NCBI GenBank assembly: GCA_009827235.1
Contig: SPMW01000016.1
Coordinates: 1-36,561 of the forward strand
DNA: 36,561 bases
Source of the DNA: Candidatus Campylobacter infans
Lineage (GTDB): Bacteria; Campylobacterota; Campylobacteria; Campylobacterales; Campylobacteraceae
Reading direction: 5' to 3'
Positions 1 through 8,488 of this stretch are shown here, piece by piece. The position numbers were made by a program, and so were the translations under genes. The notes beneath the pieces are model-generated. The model did not search any database. It was not told the DNA's origin and saw only the letters and a program-made list of their open reading frames with translations. Within the stretch, counting starts at the first letter, position 1, and every line of letters starts with the position of its first letter.

Positions 1-146
1 GCGCTAACTTGCACGCAAGCAAAAAGCTTGCTTAATTTATAATATAAAAAATGCGTTATCGTAGCGAAATTATCGTATTTTAACAAGCTTTTATCAAAGC
101 CCATACGGCTTGATTTGCCCCCAGCTAAAATTAAGGCATTTTGCAT
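1..146 (-). CDS. mobA: MobA, molybdenum cofactor guanylyltransferase (5' part only)
   Basis: This gene starts at ATG 146 on the minus strand and runs off the left edge, so only about 48 codons are present. The first residues read MQNALILAGGKSSRMGFDKS, the nucleotide-binding signature (LAGGxSxRMGxDK) of MobA-type guanylyltransferases. The enzyme transfers GMP from GTP to molybdopterin to make the guanine dinucleotide cofactor of molybdoenzymes. An AAAAGAAC stretch lies just upstream of the start. It is downstream of the 251-934 gene on the same strand with a gap of about 100 bases, so the two may be co-transcribed. The signature supports the name well; the truncation is only the window edge. 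Confidence 0.85.
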   Translation of the reverse strand, partial: MQNALILAGGKSSRMGFDKSLLKYDNFATITHFLYYKLSKLFACVQVS

Positions 147-250
147 TTTTGTTCTTTTGATAAATTTTATAATATTAAAATTTTAAAGCCAAAATTTTAA
201 AATTTCAAAACTCAAATTTTAAAATTTGCGCCAAATGCGCTAAGCGTAAA

Positions 251-934
251 TTAAAATTTTAATCTCTCAAAGCAATTTTTTGCTTTTTGGTGAGAAAAAA
301 TTCCTATCAATCCTTTTAATTTTTCATCCACACTAAAAGTAGTTTCAAACTCGCCAAAGCTTGTTTTTAGCGTGATTGTATCGCCATTTTTTAGTTTTGC
401 AACCTTTGCAAAAAGCTCTGAGCCTAAAAGCTTGCTTTGCGCATTTGTGTAATAAAACACGCAAGCTCCGTTAAAATCGCGCCCATCTTCAATCTCGCCA
501 AGCTCTCCATCAAAACTAACGCCCTGCCCTGCTAAATCCACGCTTTCAAGCTCAAAATGCTTACAAATAAGCCCTAGCATAAACTCCAAACTTTTTGCAT
601 TAGTTTCGTTAAAAATTTCAGGCGCGATTATTAGGCGTTTTGCCTTTGCTAAAAACTCTAAAATCTGCTCTATTTCTTCTTCGCCTACATTGCTTTCACC
701 GCTTAAATAGCCAATATCTGCATCACTAAAAAACTCATTTTCTAAAAAAGTTTTCGCACAAATCATCATCAAAACAAAAGCAAGCGTGTCTATTTCGTAT
801 TTTATAATTTTGCTTTGGCATTTGCTTTTTAGCTCTTCATCATCAAGTGGCGAAAGCACTAAATATTCATCATTTGCGTTTATTAGATTACTTGCTCGTT
901 TGCTTAGCATAGTAGCTAAAAAGAATATTTTCAT
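251..934 (-). CDS. NuoG C-terminus-like protein, function unknown
   Basis: A 227-residue soluble protein with no signal peptide. ATG 934 has AAGGA about 6 bases upstream and lies 12 bases after the perM-family gene, so the two are probably one transcript. The middle (YLSGESNVGEEEIEQI, about residues 75-90) and the end (GSELFAKVAKLKNGDTI, then DEKLKGLIGI) recall, from memory, the C-terminal region of Campylobacter NuoG, the complex I large subunit of the molybdopterin oxidoreductase fold. No FeS-cluster cysteine motifs or catalytic residues are visible, so it is not a complete NuoG. It could be a stand-alone duplicate of that domain or an unrelated protein. Its place between a membrane protein and mobA gives a weak hint of a link to molybdopterin proteins. 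Confidence 0.45.
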   Translation of the reverse strand: MKIFFLATMLSKRASNLINANDEYLVLSPLDDEELKSKCQSKIIKYEIDTLAFVLMMICAKTFLENEFFSDADIGYLSGESNVGEEEIEQILEFLAKAKRLIIAPEIFNETNAKSLEFMLGLICKHFELESVDLAGQGVSFDGELGEIEDGRDFNGACVFYYTNAQSKLLGSELFAKVAKLKNGDTITLKTSFGEFETTFSVDEKLKGLIGIFSHQKAKNCFERLKF

Positions 935-946
935 TTTAATCCTTAT

Positions 947-1933
947 TTAAGCCTTATCACTCAAAAGCACCGCTATATAGCGCATTTGTTTGCTTTCATT
1001 TAGGGCTAATTTTATACTCATAGTTAATGGCACTGCTAAAAACGCCCCGCCAATCCCTAGCAAAAATCCCCAAAAAATCAAGCTAAGCACCACAGCAAGC
1101 GTAGAAATCCCAAGCCCAGAGCCTAAAAATCTAGGCTCGATAAAATTGCCTATTGCGATATTTACAATCAAATAAATAATAGCCAAATACAAAGCATAAA
1201 TAGGTTCATTTACCAATAAACACATAAAAATCGCAGGCACCGCTGCTACTATGCTACCAACCGTTGGGATATAATTAAGCGCAAAAGCCAAAAATAACCA
1301 AATGCTAATATATGGAACATTAAAATAAATCAAAGCAGGTGCTAAAATAGCGGCCGTTGCGATCGATGAAGTGGTTTTAATAGCGATGTAATGGGTTAAA
1401 TTTCTAGCAAAATTACCGACCACGCTTGAAGCAAAATCACCAAAACTAATAAATTTTTGAGCAAAAATCGGTGCTTCAAAAAGCATAAAAATCACTAATA
1501 AAAGCACTAAAAAGCTTTTAGTTACAATCTCGCTGGTGCTTTTTAAAATCCCAGTAGCTGAGCTAAAAATACGCTCTACATTTAGTGAGATTAGCTCGTT
1601 TGCGTCAGTGTTTATCCCGCGCTCTTGTAGCCATTGGAGCAAATTAGCAAGCACGCTTTCAAACTTAACGCGATAAATTGGCAAATCAGCCACAAAAGCA
1701 CTAATTGTATTGCTTAAAACTCCACCAAGCAACCATAAAATAGTCCCAAAAATCCCTACCAAAAATACTATCGCAAGAGCGCGCGGCACGCGATAATGCG
1801 TTAAAATTCGCATCAAAGGCAAAACCGCCACGCTAATAAAAATCGCTAGCAAAAACGGCACAACCACGCTAGCTGCGGCATTTAATCCAGCACAAATGAT
1901 CACAAAAGCAGCAAAGAGTTGAATGTGTTTCAT
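947..1933 (-). CDS. AI-2E family (PerM/UPF0118) membrane transporter
   Basis: A 328-residue integral membrane protein. It has an N-terminal hydrophobic hairpin (about residues 5-40), further membrane segments near 53-75, 138-157, 185-205 and 208-240, and two or three at the C-terminus. The central soluble stretch (about 80-130) and the segment around NYIPTVGSIVAAVP (about 220) are typical of the AI-2E transporter family (PerM). Members export small molecules or ions, and the substrate cannot be told from sequence. It opens a minus-strand operon and has a -10 box 32 bases upstream. The reading frame is intact and of usual family length. Confidence 0.85.
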   Translation of the reverse strand: MKHIQLFAAFVIICAGLNAAASVVVPFLLAIFISVAVLPLMRILTHYRVPRALAIVFLVGIFGTILWLLGGVLSNTISAFVADLPIYRVKFESVLANLLQWLQERGINTDANELISLNVERIFSSATGILKSTSEIVTKSFLVLLLVIFMLFEAPIFAQKFISFGDFASSVVGNFARNLTHYIAIKTTSSIATAAILAPALIYFNVPYISIWLFLAFALNYIPTVGSIVAAVPAIFMCLLVNEPIYALYLAIIYLIVNIAIGNFIEPRFLGSGLGISTLAVVLSLIFWGFLLGIGGAFLAVPLTMSIKLALNESKQMRYIAVLLSDKA

Positions 1934-1964
1934 AAAATACCTAAAAAATAAAATTTAAGCTAAA

Positions 1965-1970
1965 ATTATA
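1965..1970 (-). promoter_or_regulatory. -10 box for the perM-family operon
   Basis: TATAAT on the minus strand about 32 bases before ATG 1933. A second TATAAT on the minus strand lies at 1984-1989. The plus strand also has TATAAT at 1986-1991, which could serve the Maf gene at 2067. No convincing -35 is seen, which is usual for Campylobacter. Confidence 0.5.
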
Positions 1971-2066
1971 ACTTAAATTTGGCATTATAATTGCTTAAAA
2001 AATCTCAAATTTTAATAAATTTTAATTTTGGCGATTTAGGACTAATTAAAATTTAAAAGGATCAAA

Positions 2067-4013
2067 ATGACAAAACACGAATTAGGCAAACACATAGAAA
2101 ATATCCTAGATAAAGGCGATAAAATCAGTATTTTTGAAAGAAATATTTTAGCAATTAGCACTTATTCGGCCACGCTTGCAAAAGAACTTTTAGAGATTAA
2201 AGAGAATAAAAATTTTAATGTTTATATGGGCGCTGATCCGCTAGCTTTAAACATAATTAACACAAAAAATTATGAATATTTATACAAAAATCCACTAGAT
2301 GATGTTACAAAGCAAATAAATGAATTTGAAAAAAAATATGCGCGCTATTTGGCTCTTTTTATTTACGGACTTGGCAATGGAGTGCTAATAAAATCGCTCT
2401 TAGCAAATGATAGCCACAAACGCATTATAGTTTTTGAGCCAGAAATTGAGATTATTTTTATAGTGCTAAACCTAATCGATTTTAGCATAGATTTACACCA
2501 AAATCGCCTAGTAATCGCGCATTCAAGCGTATTTAGCCCATCGCATTATTATGCTATTGCTAGAATGGACGAGGTGCTTTCTAGTGCGAAATTATATGAT
2601 TTATATATAAATTGCCCGTATTATTTAAGCTATAAAAATGATATGCTTAAAGTAAATCGCTTTATGAATGATGCGATAAAACAATGCATCCAAGAAATAG
2701 GCAACGACTGCACAGACGCACTCACAGGCATAAATCAAACCACAAAAAATATACCACAAATGTTAAAAAACATAGCTATTTCAAGCATTATAAAAGCGCG
2801 CAAAAATAAAGTAAAAAGCGCCATTATCGTATCCACTGGCCCTAGCCTTGCAAAGCAGTTGCCTTTATTAAAAAAAGTGCGCGAACACGCAAGTGTTATT
2901 TGTGTAGATGCGAGCTACCCGATACTAAAAAAAGAAGGCATCGTGCCTGATTATGTAGTAAGCATTGAGCGCGTGCCAGCAACTAGTAAATTTTATAACT
3001 CCACGCCAAATGAATTTGATAAAGATATAATTTTTGTGATTTCAAGCTTGATGCACGAAGATACAGTAGCTAAAATGAAAGGGCGCAATGTTTCTTATAC
3101 AATGCGACCATTAAATTATGAAAGAGGCTTTAAGGATAAAGATTTTGGCTACATGGGCTCAGGACCATCAGCAGCGCATTTAGGGTTTGATTTAGCCTTA
3201 GCCTTAGGGCATAAAAAAGCCATTTTAATAGGCCAAGATTTAGCCTTTGGCGATAATGGCACGAGCCATTCAAAAGGGCATATTTTTACCGAAAGAGAAA
3301 CCGATATAGAAAAAACAACTATCGAGCTTGCGCCAAAATATGGCGGCAAGGGCTTCGTTAAGACTAATGCTTGTTGGAATTTATTTAGAAGGTATTTTGA
3401 AAACTTAGCAATGCTTCATCGCAAACAAATCAAGCTTTATAATTGCACAGAAGGCGGAGCGCGCATTAGCGGAGTAGAAGAAAAACCATTTGAAAAACTA
3501 GTAGAAATAATCCTAAAAGAGCCAAAAAAACACCTAAAAGCTATAAAACCACTAAGCCAAAAACGCCAAGCTGCTAAATTGCAACGCTACCAAAAACACA
3601 TAAAATCCACCCTGCGCTATGGTCAAAACCTACAAAAACGCGTAGAAAAGCTTTTTTCAGCCTTAGTAAAAGAAATTGAAAAAGTAAAACTCTTAAAACA
3701 ACAAGGCAAAGAAAACAAAATCAATTACACTCGCTTACAAGCTTTTAGCGATAAAGTTGATGTAATAAAAGATAGCCTAAGTGATAAAAGATTTTTAAGC
3801 AGTTATTTGACTATTTGCGGAGCTACACTTAAACATAAAGATTTAGATTTTGCTAAGCTTGTAGTGCGCCAAGCAGATACTTACGAGCAAAAATGCGAAA
3901 AACTTTATGAATGGGTTTGCTTACAAGCTCATTGGCTTTTTACCATAGCAGGTTATATAGATGTTACAAATGAAAACATCTTAAATCAATCAAAAGAATG
4001 GCTAGAAAAATAA
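2067..4013 (+). CDS. Maf-type (DUF115) motility accessory factor, flagellin glycosyltransferase
   Basis: A 648-residue protein of the Maf family (DUF115, MptE-like fold). The central glycosyltransferase-like domain shows IVSTGPSLAKQL near residues 252-263, then a CVDASYPIL strand, and GSGPSAAHLGFDLALALGH followed by ILIGQDLAFG at about 363-395. The C-terminal 150 residues are lysine-rich and helical. In Campylobacter and Helicobacter, Maf proteins transfer nonulosonic acids (pseudaminic or legionaminic type) to flagellin serines and threonines in the cytoplasm. It stands alone here with AAAAGGATC before the ATG and a terminator-like hairpin behind it, away from any nonulosonate synthesis cluster. 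The family assignment is firm; the sugar and acceptor are inferred. Confidence 0.85.
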   Translation: MTKHELGKHIENILDKGDKISIFERNILAISTYSATLAKELLEIKENKNFNVYMGADPLALNIINTKNYEYLYKNPLDDVTKQINEFEKKYARYLALFIYGLGNGVLIKSLLANDSHKRIIVFEPEIEIIFIVLNLIDFSIDLHQNRLVIAHSSVFSPSHYYAIARMDEVLSSAKLYDLYINCPYYLSYKNDMLKVNRFMNDAIKQCIQEIGNDCTDALTGINQTTKNIPQMLKNIAISSIIKARKNKVKSAIIVSTGPSLAKQLPLLKKVREHASVICVDASYPILKKEGIVPDYVVSIERVPATSKFYNSTPNEFDKDIIFVISSLMHEDTVAKMKGRNVSYTMRPLNYERGFKDKDFGYMGSGPSAAHLGFDLALALGHKKAILIGQDLAFGDNGTSHSKGHIFTERETDIEKTTIELAPKYGGKGFVKTNACWNLFRRYFENLAMLHRKQIKLYNCTEGGARISGVEEKPFEKLVEIILKEPKKHLKAIKPLSQKRQAAKLQRYQKHIKSTLRYGQNLQKRVEKLFSALVKEIEKVKLLKQQGKENKINYTRLQAFSDKVDVIKDSLSDKRFLSSYLTICGATLKHKDLDFAKLVVRQADTYEQKCEKLYEWVCLQAHWLFTIAGYIDVTNENILNQSKEWLEK

Positions 4014-4019
4014 TTTTTT

Positions 4020-4060
4020 GGCAAGCTAAATTTAAAATTTTAACTTTAAATTAGCTTGCT
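4020..4060 (+). terminator. Hairpin after the Maf gene
   Basis: GCAAGCTAAATTTAAA is followed by a short loop and TTTAAATTAGCTTGC, giving a stem of about 15 pairs with one bulge. It begins 7 bases after the stop codon. There is no long U-run after it, so strength is uncertain. Confidence 0.55.
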
Positions 4061-4196
4061 AAATCCACACACAAATTTTATAAAAGGCTGATTTTTACAT
4101 ATTTCTTACTTTTATTTTCGTAAAATAATATTTAATTAAAATTTTAAATTTTATCTTCTTGCTAGCTAAAAATTCCTTAACAACGCAGATTTATGC

Positions 4197-4202
4197 TATC
4201 AT
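4197..4202 (+). promoter_or_regulatory. Probable -10 box for guaB
   Basis: GCTATCAT fits the extended Campylobacter -10 (gnTAnnAT) and lies 25 bases before ATG 4228. The ribosome binding site AAGGAG is at 4217-4222, five bases before the start. Confidence 0.45.
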
Positions 4203-4227
4203 TGCGCGAAAATTTTAAGGAGAATAG

Positions 4228-5679
4228 ATGAAGATTCTTAAACGCGCCCTAACCTTTGAAGATGTGCTTTTAGTGCCACAATATTCACAAATTTTGCCAA
4301 AAGAAGTAGATATTACAAGCAAACTTACAAAAAACATCTCTTTAAATGTGCCTTTAATCTCAGCTGCTATGGATACAGTTACAGAACACCGCGCAGCTAT
4401 TATGATGGCGCGCATAGGTGGCATAGGCGTAATCCATAAAAATATGGATACACAAAGCCAAGCAAAAGAGGTGCGCCGTGTCAAAAAAAGTGAGAGTGGG
4501 ATTATTTTTGATCCGGTTTTTATAAGCCCAAATGAAAGCGTGGCGCGCGCGTTAGAGATTATGAGCGAATACCACATTTCAGGTGTGCCAGTAGTTGACG
4601 AGGCTAAGATGCTTTTGGGCATTTTAACTAATAGAGATTTGCGCTTTGAGATAGATTATAAAAAACCAGTGCGCGAGGTTATGACAAAAATCCCACTAAT
4701 TACCGCTCCAAAAGGTTGCACGCTTGATGATGCTGAAAAGATTTTTGCTAATAATAAAGTAGAAAAATTACCTATTGTAGATGATGATGGTCGCTTAGAA
4801 GGCTTAATCACCATAAAAGATCTAAAAAAACGCAAAGAATACCCAAACGCAAATAAAGACAAATATGGCAGATTGCGCGTAGCAGCTGCTATTGGCGTGG
4901 GTGCGCTAGATAGAGCCTTAGAGCTAGCAAAAGCTGGCGCAGACGCACTTGTAATAGACAGCGCGCACGGACATACTAAGGGCATAATAGACACATTAAA
5001 AGAAATAAAAAAAGCCCTACCTGATATTGATGTAATAGTAGGAAATATAGCAAATCCAAAAGCTGTTGAGGATTTAATACAAGCAGGTGCTGATGGCATT
5101 AAAGTAGGCATTGGGCCAGGCTCGATTTGTACCACGCGCATAGTTGCAGGCGTTGGCGTACCACAAATCACAGCCATTAGCGACTGCGCTGAGGCTGCAC
5201 AAGGCTCAGGCGTGCCTATAATAGCAGATGGTGGTATAAAATACAGCGGCGATATAGCCAAAGCCTTAGCAGCTGGTGCTAGCTCTGTGATGATAGGCTC
5301 GTTATTTGCAGGCTGTGATGAAACGCCAGGCGAGCTAGTAACTTTCCAAGGCAGGCAGTATAAAAGCTATCGTGGTATGGGTTCAATCGCAGCTATGGCG
5401 CGTGGAAGCTCAGATAGGTATTTTCAAGAAGGCACGGCTGCTGAAAAGCTAGTGCCTGAGGGTATCGAAGGGCGCGTGCCTTACGCAGGTAGCATAAAAG
5501 CAGTAGCTCATCAATTACTTGGCGGGTTAAGAAGCTCGATGGGGTATTGTGGTAGCGCAAATATCACAGAATTTCAAGCTAAGGCTGAGTTTGTAGAGAT
5601 CACCTCAGCAGGCCTTAGAGAAAGCCACGCCCACGATGTAATAATCACGCAAGAAGCCCCAAATTACCGCGTTAAATAG
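4228..5679 (+). CDS. guaB: IMP dehydrogenase
   Basis: A 483-residue IMP dehydrogenase, which oxidises IMP to XMP with NAD+, the committed step of GMP synthesis. The (beta/alpha)8 barrel is interrupted by a pair of CBS domains at roughly residues 95-205. The catalytic loop [17 protein letters not shown] carries the nucleophile Cys301. The flap with YRGMGS and the late arginine-tyrosine segment are present. The start is fixed by AAGGAG five bases upstream. The gene is flanked by hairpins and appears monocistronic. Length and motifs are those of a normal bacterial enzyme. Confidence 0.97.
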   Translation: MKILKRALTFEDVLLVPQYSQILPKEVDITSKLTKNISLNVPLISAAMDTVTEHRAAIMMARIGGIGVIHKNMDTQSQAKEVRRVKKSESGIIFDPVFISPNESVARALEIMSEYHISGVPVVDEAKMLLGILTNRDLRFEIDYKKPVREVMTKIPLITAPKGCTLDDAEKIFANNKVEKLPIVDDDGRLEGLITIKDLKKRKEYPNANKDKYGRLRVAAAIGVGALDRALELAKAGADALVIDSAHGHTKGIIDTLKEIKKALPDIDVIVGNIANPKAVEDLIQAGADGIKVGIGPGSICTTRIVAGVGVPQITAISDCAEAAQGSGVPIIADGGIKYSGDIAKALAAGASSVMIGSLFAGCDETPGELVTFQGRQYKSYRGMGSIAAMARGSSDRYFQEGTAAEKLVPEGIEGRVPYAGSIKAVAHQLLGGLRSSMGYCGSANITEFQAKAEFVEITSAGLRESHAHDVIITQEAPNYRVK

Positions 5680-5685
5680 CAAATT

Positions 5686-5707
5686 TTACAGAGCGCTTGC
5701 TCTGTAA
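5686..5707 (+). terminator. Hairpin after guaB
   Basis: TTACAGAGC, loop GCTT, GCTCTGTAA: a perfect 9-bp stem 6 bases after the guaB stop. It lies between convergent guaB and pcm. No immediate U-run follows. Confidence 0.65.
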
Positions 5708-5741
5708 GCAATGATAAATTTTAAAATTTTTTCATTTAATA

Positions 5742-5883
5742 ATAAATTTTAAAATTTGCTAATTTTTAAGATAAAATTAAAATTTCTTAGCCAAATTTTA
5801 AGATATTATTTTAAGGATAAAGTTTAAAATTTCTTAGATAAATTTTAAAATTTGTGATTTTTAAGATAATTTTAAAATTTTAA
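5742..5883. repeat. Two-copy AT-rich direct repeat between guaB and pcm
   Basis: A unit that begins ATAAATTTTAAAATTTG, then ATTTTTAAGATAA, occurs at about 5742 and again at about 5838, a spacing of 96 bases. The two copies differ by a few bases over about 45 bases. The stretch lies between convergent genes and holds no open reading frame of note. Confidence 0.5.
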
Positions 5884-6519
5884 TCACGCTCTGCCGCTTA
5901 AAAGTGGCACAAACTCGCAAATATCAAGCTTTTGGCTTGTAATTTCATCGCCAAATTTTGTGTATTTTATTATGTTTTGTTGTTGGTTTTGGCCAACTGG
6001 TGCTACTAAAATCCCGCCATCTTTTAGCTGAGAAAAAAGGCGCTCAGGCACGCTCACACAGCCACAACTAAGCAAAATACGATCATAAGGCGCATAGCTA
6101 CTCCAACCATTATTGCCATCATCAAAACGCACAAAAACATTATTTACCCCAAGCTCTTTAAAGCGCGCTTTTGCGGTATTTGCAAGCGTTTCTATGCGCT
6201 CAATGCTAAAAATTCTATGCGCCAAATGCGATAAAATCGCAGCTTGATAGCCAGAACCACAGCCTATTTCTAAGACATTATCGCAGTTTTTAGCATTTAA
6301 GGCTATGGTCATTTTAGCCACGGTTAGAGGCGAGCTAATCCACTGCCCGCTATCAATAGGATGAGCATCAAGGCTAAAAGGATCGGCAAATGATGGAGCA
6401 AAAATCGTGCGTGGGGTATTTGCAAAAGCTTGTTTGATATCTGGGCTAAGATTTAAAATTTCGCTGATTTGGTCGGCGAGTTTTGCACATTTGGCAAGTT
6501 CTAGGGCTTGTATTTTCAT
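5884..6519 (-). CDS. pcm: Protein-L-isoaspartate O-methyltransferase
   Basis: A 211-residue SAM-dependent methyltransferase that repairs isoaspartyl residues in damaged proteins. The SAM-binding motif VLEIGCGSGYQAAIL lies near residues 82-96. The Pcm-specific segment SGQWISSPLTVAKM is just before it, and GGILVAPVG follows in the C-terminal half. Length is normal. It converges on guaB. No ribosome binding site is seen before ATG 6519, and a CATAAT box sits only 8 bases upstream, so the message may have almost no leader. Confidence 0.92.
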   Translation of the reverse strand: MKIQALELAKCAKLADQISEILNLSPDIKQAFANTPRTIFAPSFADPFSLDAHPIDSGQWISSPLTVAKMTIALNAKNCDNVLEIGCGSGYQAAILSHLAHRIFSIERIETLANTAKARFKELGVNNVFVRFDDGNNGWSSYAPYDRILLSCGCVSVPERLFSQLKDGGILVAPVGQNQQQNIIKYTKFGDEITSQKLDICEFVPLLSGRA

Positions 6520-6607
6520 GGGCGCGCATTATGCCAAAGTTTGTTTAAAATTTGCTTTTAATTTTAAGCTAGGGTTAAAATTTTGATTAAATTTAGCAAA
6601 TTTTAGA

Positions 6608-6613
6608 TAAAAT
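6608..6613 (+). promoter_or_regulatory. Probable -10 box for the cdsA operon
   Basis: GATAAAAT (gnTAnAAT type) lies 26 bases before the cdsA ATG at 6640. A ribosome binding site AGGA is at 6630-6633. Confidence 0.4.
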
Positions 6614-6639
6614 CAACAATTTTGCTTTTAGGAACAATT

Positions 6640-7398
6640 ATGAAAAACCGCATAATAATCGGCCTTGGCCTACTTTTAGCCTTTGTAATTTTGGCTTGTT
6701 TGGATATTTCGTGGATAAATTTTATACTTTTTGCCCTGCTTTTGTGTGCTTGCGTTAGCGAATCTTTAAAATTTTATAGCATAGAAAATCGCGCACTGGT
6801 TTTATTAAGCCTTGTATTTTTTACTTTTTTACCTTTTATGAATGCTTTTTATGTGATTTTTTTAATGCTTGCAATAATTGCTGGCGCGCTAGCTTTAATC
6901 CAGCATAAAGAGCCAAAAATCATTTTGCCATTTTTGTATCCAGTAGCGCCGATATTTTTGATGTTTGGCTTGCTAAAAGATCAAGGTATGAGCGCGCTTG
7001 TTTGGCTTGTGCTTTGTATAGTAGCTAGCGATAGTGCGGCCTTTTTTGGCGGGAGATTTGCTAAGGCCAAAAATAAAGCGCACGCCCTTTGTCCATCAAG
7101 CCCAAACAAAAGCATAGAAGGCGCATTAGCTGGTATGATGGCTGGGGCAATTATAGGATATTTGTATGCGATAAATTTTATAGAAATCAACGAGCAAGCA
7201 ATTAGCCATTTTAAAGCATTTGGGATTAGCATTTTAGTAGCGATTTTTGGGATTTTTGGCGATTTATTTGAGAGCTATTTAAAGCGCATTGCTGGTATCA
7301 AAGATAGTGGCACCTTGCTAGCAAGCCACGGCGGGCTGCTTGATAGGGTTGATGGGCTTTTATTTGGCGCGGTAGTGCTTGTTGTGGCCTTAGGATAA
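6640..7398 (+). CDS. cdsA: Phosphatidate cytidylyltransferase
   Basis: A 252-residue membrane enzyme that makes CDP-diacylglycerol from CTP and phosphatidate, the branch point of phospholipid synthesis. At least six hydrophobic segments are seen. The C-terminal family signature is present as KRIAGIKDSG followed by SHGGLLDRVDG. The start at ATG 6640 is preferred over an upstream TTG at 6622 because AGGA lies 6 bases before it. It is followed after 7 bases by dxr, so the genes are probably co-transcribed. cdsA, dxr and gcp (tsaD) are also near each other in C. jejuni as I recall. Confidence 0.93.
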   Translation: MKNRIIIGLGLLLAFVILACLDISWINFILFALLLCACVSESLKFYSIENRALVLLSLVFFTFLPFMNAFYVIFLMLAIIAGALALIQHKEPKIILPFLYPVAPIFLMFGLLKDQGMSALVWLVLCIVASDSAAFFGGRFAKAKNKAHALCPSSPNKSIEGALAGMMAGAIIGYLYAINFIEINEQAISHFKAFGISILVAIFGIFGDLFESYLKRIAGIKDSGTLLASHGGLLDRVDGLLFGAVVLVVALG

Positions 7399-7405
7399 TT
7401 AGGCG

Positions 7406-8479
7406 ATGATAATACTAGGCTCAACAGGCTCAATAGGCCAAAACGCTCTAAAACTAGCAAAAGACCATAATATCAGCATTTTAGCCCTTGGAGCTAATAA
7501 AAATTACGAACTCTTAAACGCGCAAATCGCAAATTTTAAACCAAAATTAGTATATATGGCCGATAAAAATTACGCAAAAAAAATCAGGCATAAGCGAGTA
7601 TTTAGCGATTTGGCTGTGTTTATGAAAGCTTGCGATAGCCAATGTTGCAGCAAAAATACCACGCTAATTAACGCTATTGTGGGCTTTGCCGGGCTTATGC
7701 CTAGTAAATTAGCCCAAGATTATGGCTTTAAGCTAGCCCTTGCAAATAAAGAAAGCTTGGTAGCTGGCGGGGCTTTTTTGCGCTGTGATGAGATTATGCC
7801 TATTGATAGCGAGCATTTTGGTTTAAAATTTTTATTAAGCAATAAATTTTGCGCCCCATCAAAGCTTATTATAACAGCATCTGGCGGAGCTGTGCGCAAG
7901 CTAAAAGCCAAACAAATCGCAAACCTAAGCCCAAAACTCGCCCTAAATCATCCCACTTGGGATATGGGCGCTAAAATCACCATAGATAGCGCAACAATGG
8001 CAAATAAACTCTTTGAAGTGCTTGAAGCTTTTTGGCTATATAAATGTAAAAATATTGACGCGCTTATTGAAAAAACCAGCATGATTCACGCTTTGATAGA
8101 ATTTTATGATGGCTCAACCACAGCCCACATCAGCGCGCCTGATATGAAACTAGCAATAGCCCATGCCATCGGGCTTGAAAGCAGAATTTTATCGCCCCTA
8201 AATCTTGCTGATTTAACATTAAAATTTAAAAAAATAAACCTTAAAAAATATCCTATTTTCACGCTAAAAGATTATTTGCTAGATAACCCAAAACTTGGGG
8301 TTATAGTAAATGCAGCAAATGAGCAAATGGTGTATAAGTTTTTAAAAAATGAATGTGGCTTTTTAGATATTAGCAGGGCTTGTTTTAAAGCACTTGATAA
8401 GTTTGGTTCGGCAAAAATTTCGTGCTTTGGCGATATTTTAGAGCTTGATAAAAAAGTTAGAGAATTTCTAAGTAAATAA
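7406..8479 (+). CDS. dxr: 1-deoxy-D-xylulose 5-phosphate reductoisomerase
   Basis: A 357-residue enzyme of the MEP isoprenoid pathway that converts DXP to MEP with NADPH. The N-terminal Rossmann motif GSTGSIGQNAL lies at about residues 4-14. LANKESLV, then the metal and substrate residues in DSEHFGL, the SGGAVRK loop, and HPTWDMGAKITIDSATM follow in the usual order. It is slightly shorter than the E. coli enzyme, as is common in this phylum. The spacing is 7 bases from cdsA and 9 bases to the tsaD start. The next MEP-pathway gene in the window is ispDF at 23626. Confidence 0.95.
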   Translation: MIILGSTGSIGQNALKLAKDHNISILALGANKNYELLNAQIANFKPKLVYMADKNYAKKIRHKRVFSDLAVFMKACDSQCCSKNTTLINAIVGFAGLMPSKLAQDYGFKLALANKESLVAGGAFLRCDEIMPIDSEHFGLKFLLSNKFCAPSKLIITASGGAVRKLKAKQIANLSPKLALNHPTWDMGAKITIDSATMANKLFEVLEAFWLYKCKNIDALIEKTSMIHALIEFYDGSTTAHISAPDMKLAIAHAIGLESRILSPLNLADLTLKFKKINLKKYPIFTLKDYLLDNPKLGVIVNAANEQMVYKFLKNECGFLDISRACFKALDKFGSAKISCFGDILELDKKVREFLSK

Positions 8480-8488
8480 GGGCCCGTG

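Noticed and set aside
990..1175. Plus-strand frame of 61 codons inside the perM-family gene
   Set aside because: Antisense shadow with no ribosome binding site; the minus-strand frame encodes a clear membrane protein.
4656..5261. 201-codon minus-strand frame inside guaB
   Set aside because: Shadow of a certain gene; the protein is serine/alanine/proline-rich without motifs.
5742..5883. Possible origin or iteron array from the AT-rich repeats
   Set aside because: Only two copies, no DnaA-box cluster and no replication gene nearby; left as a plain repeat.
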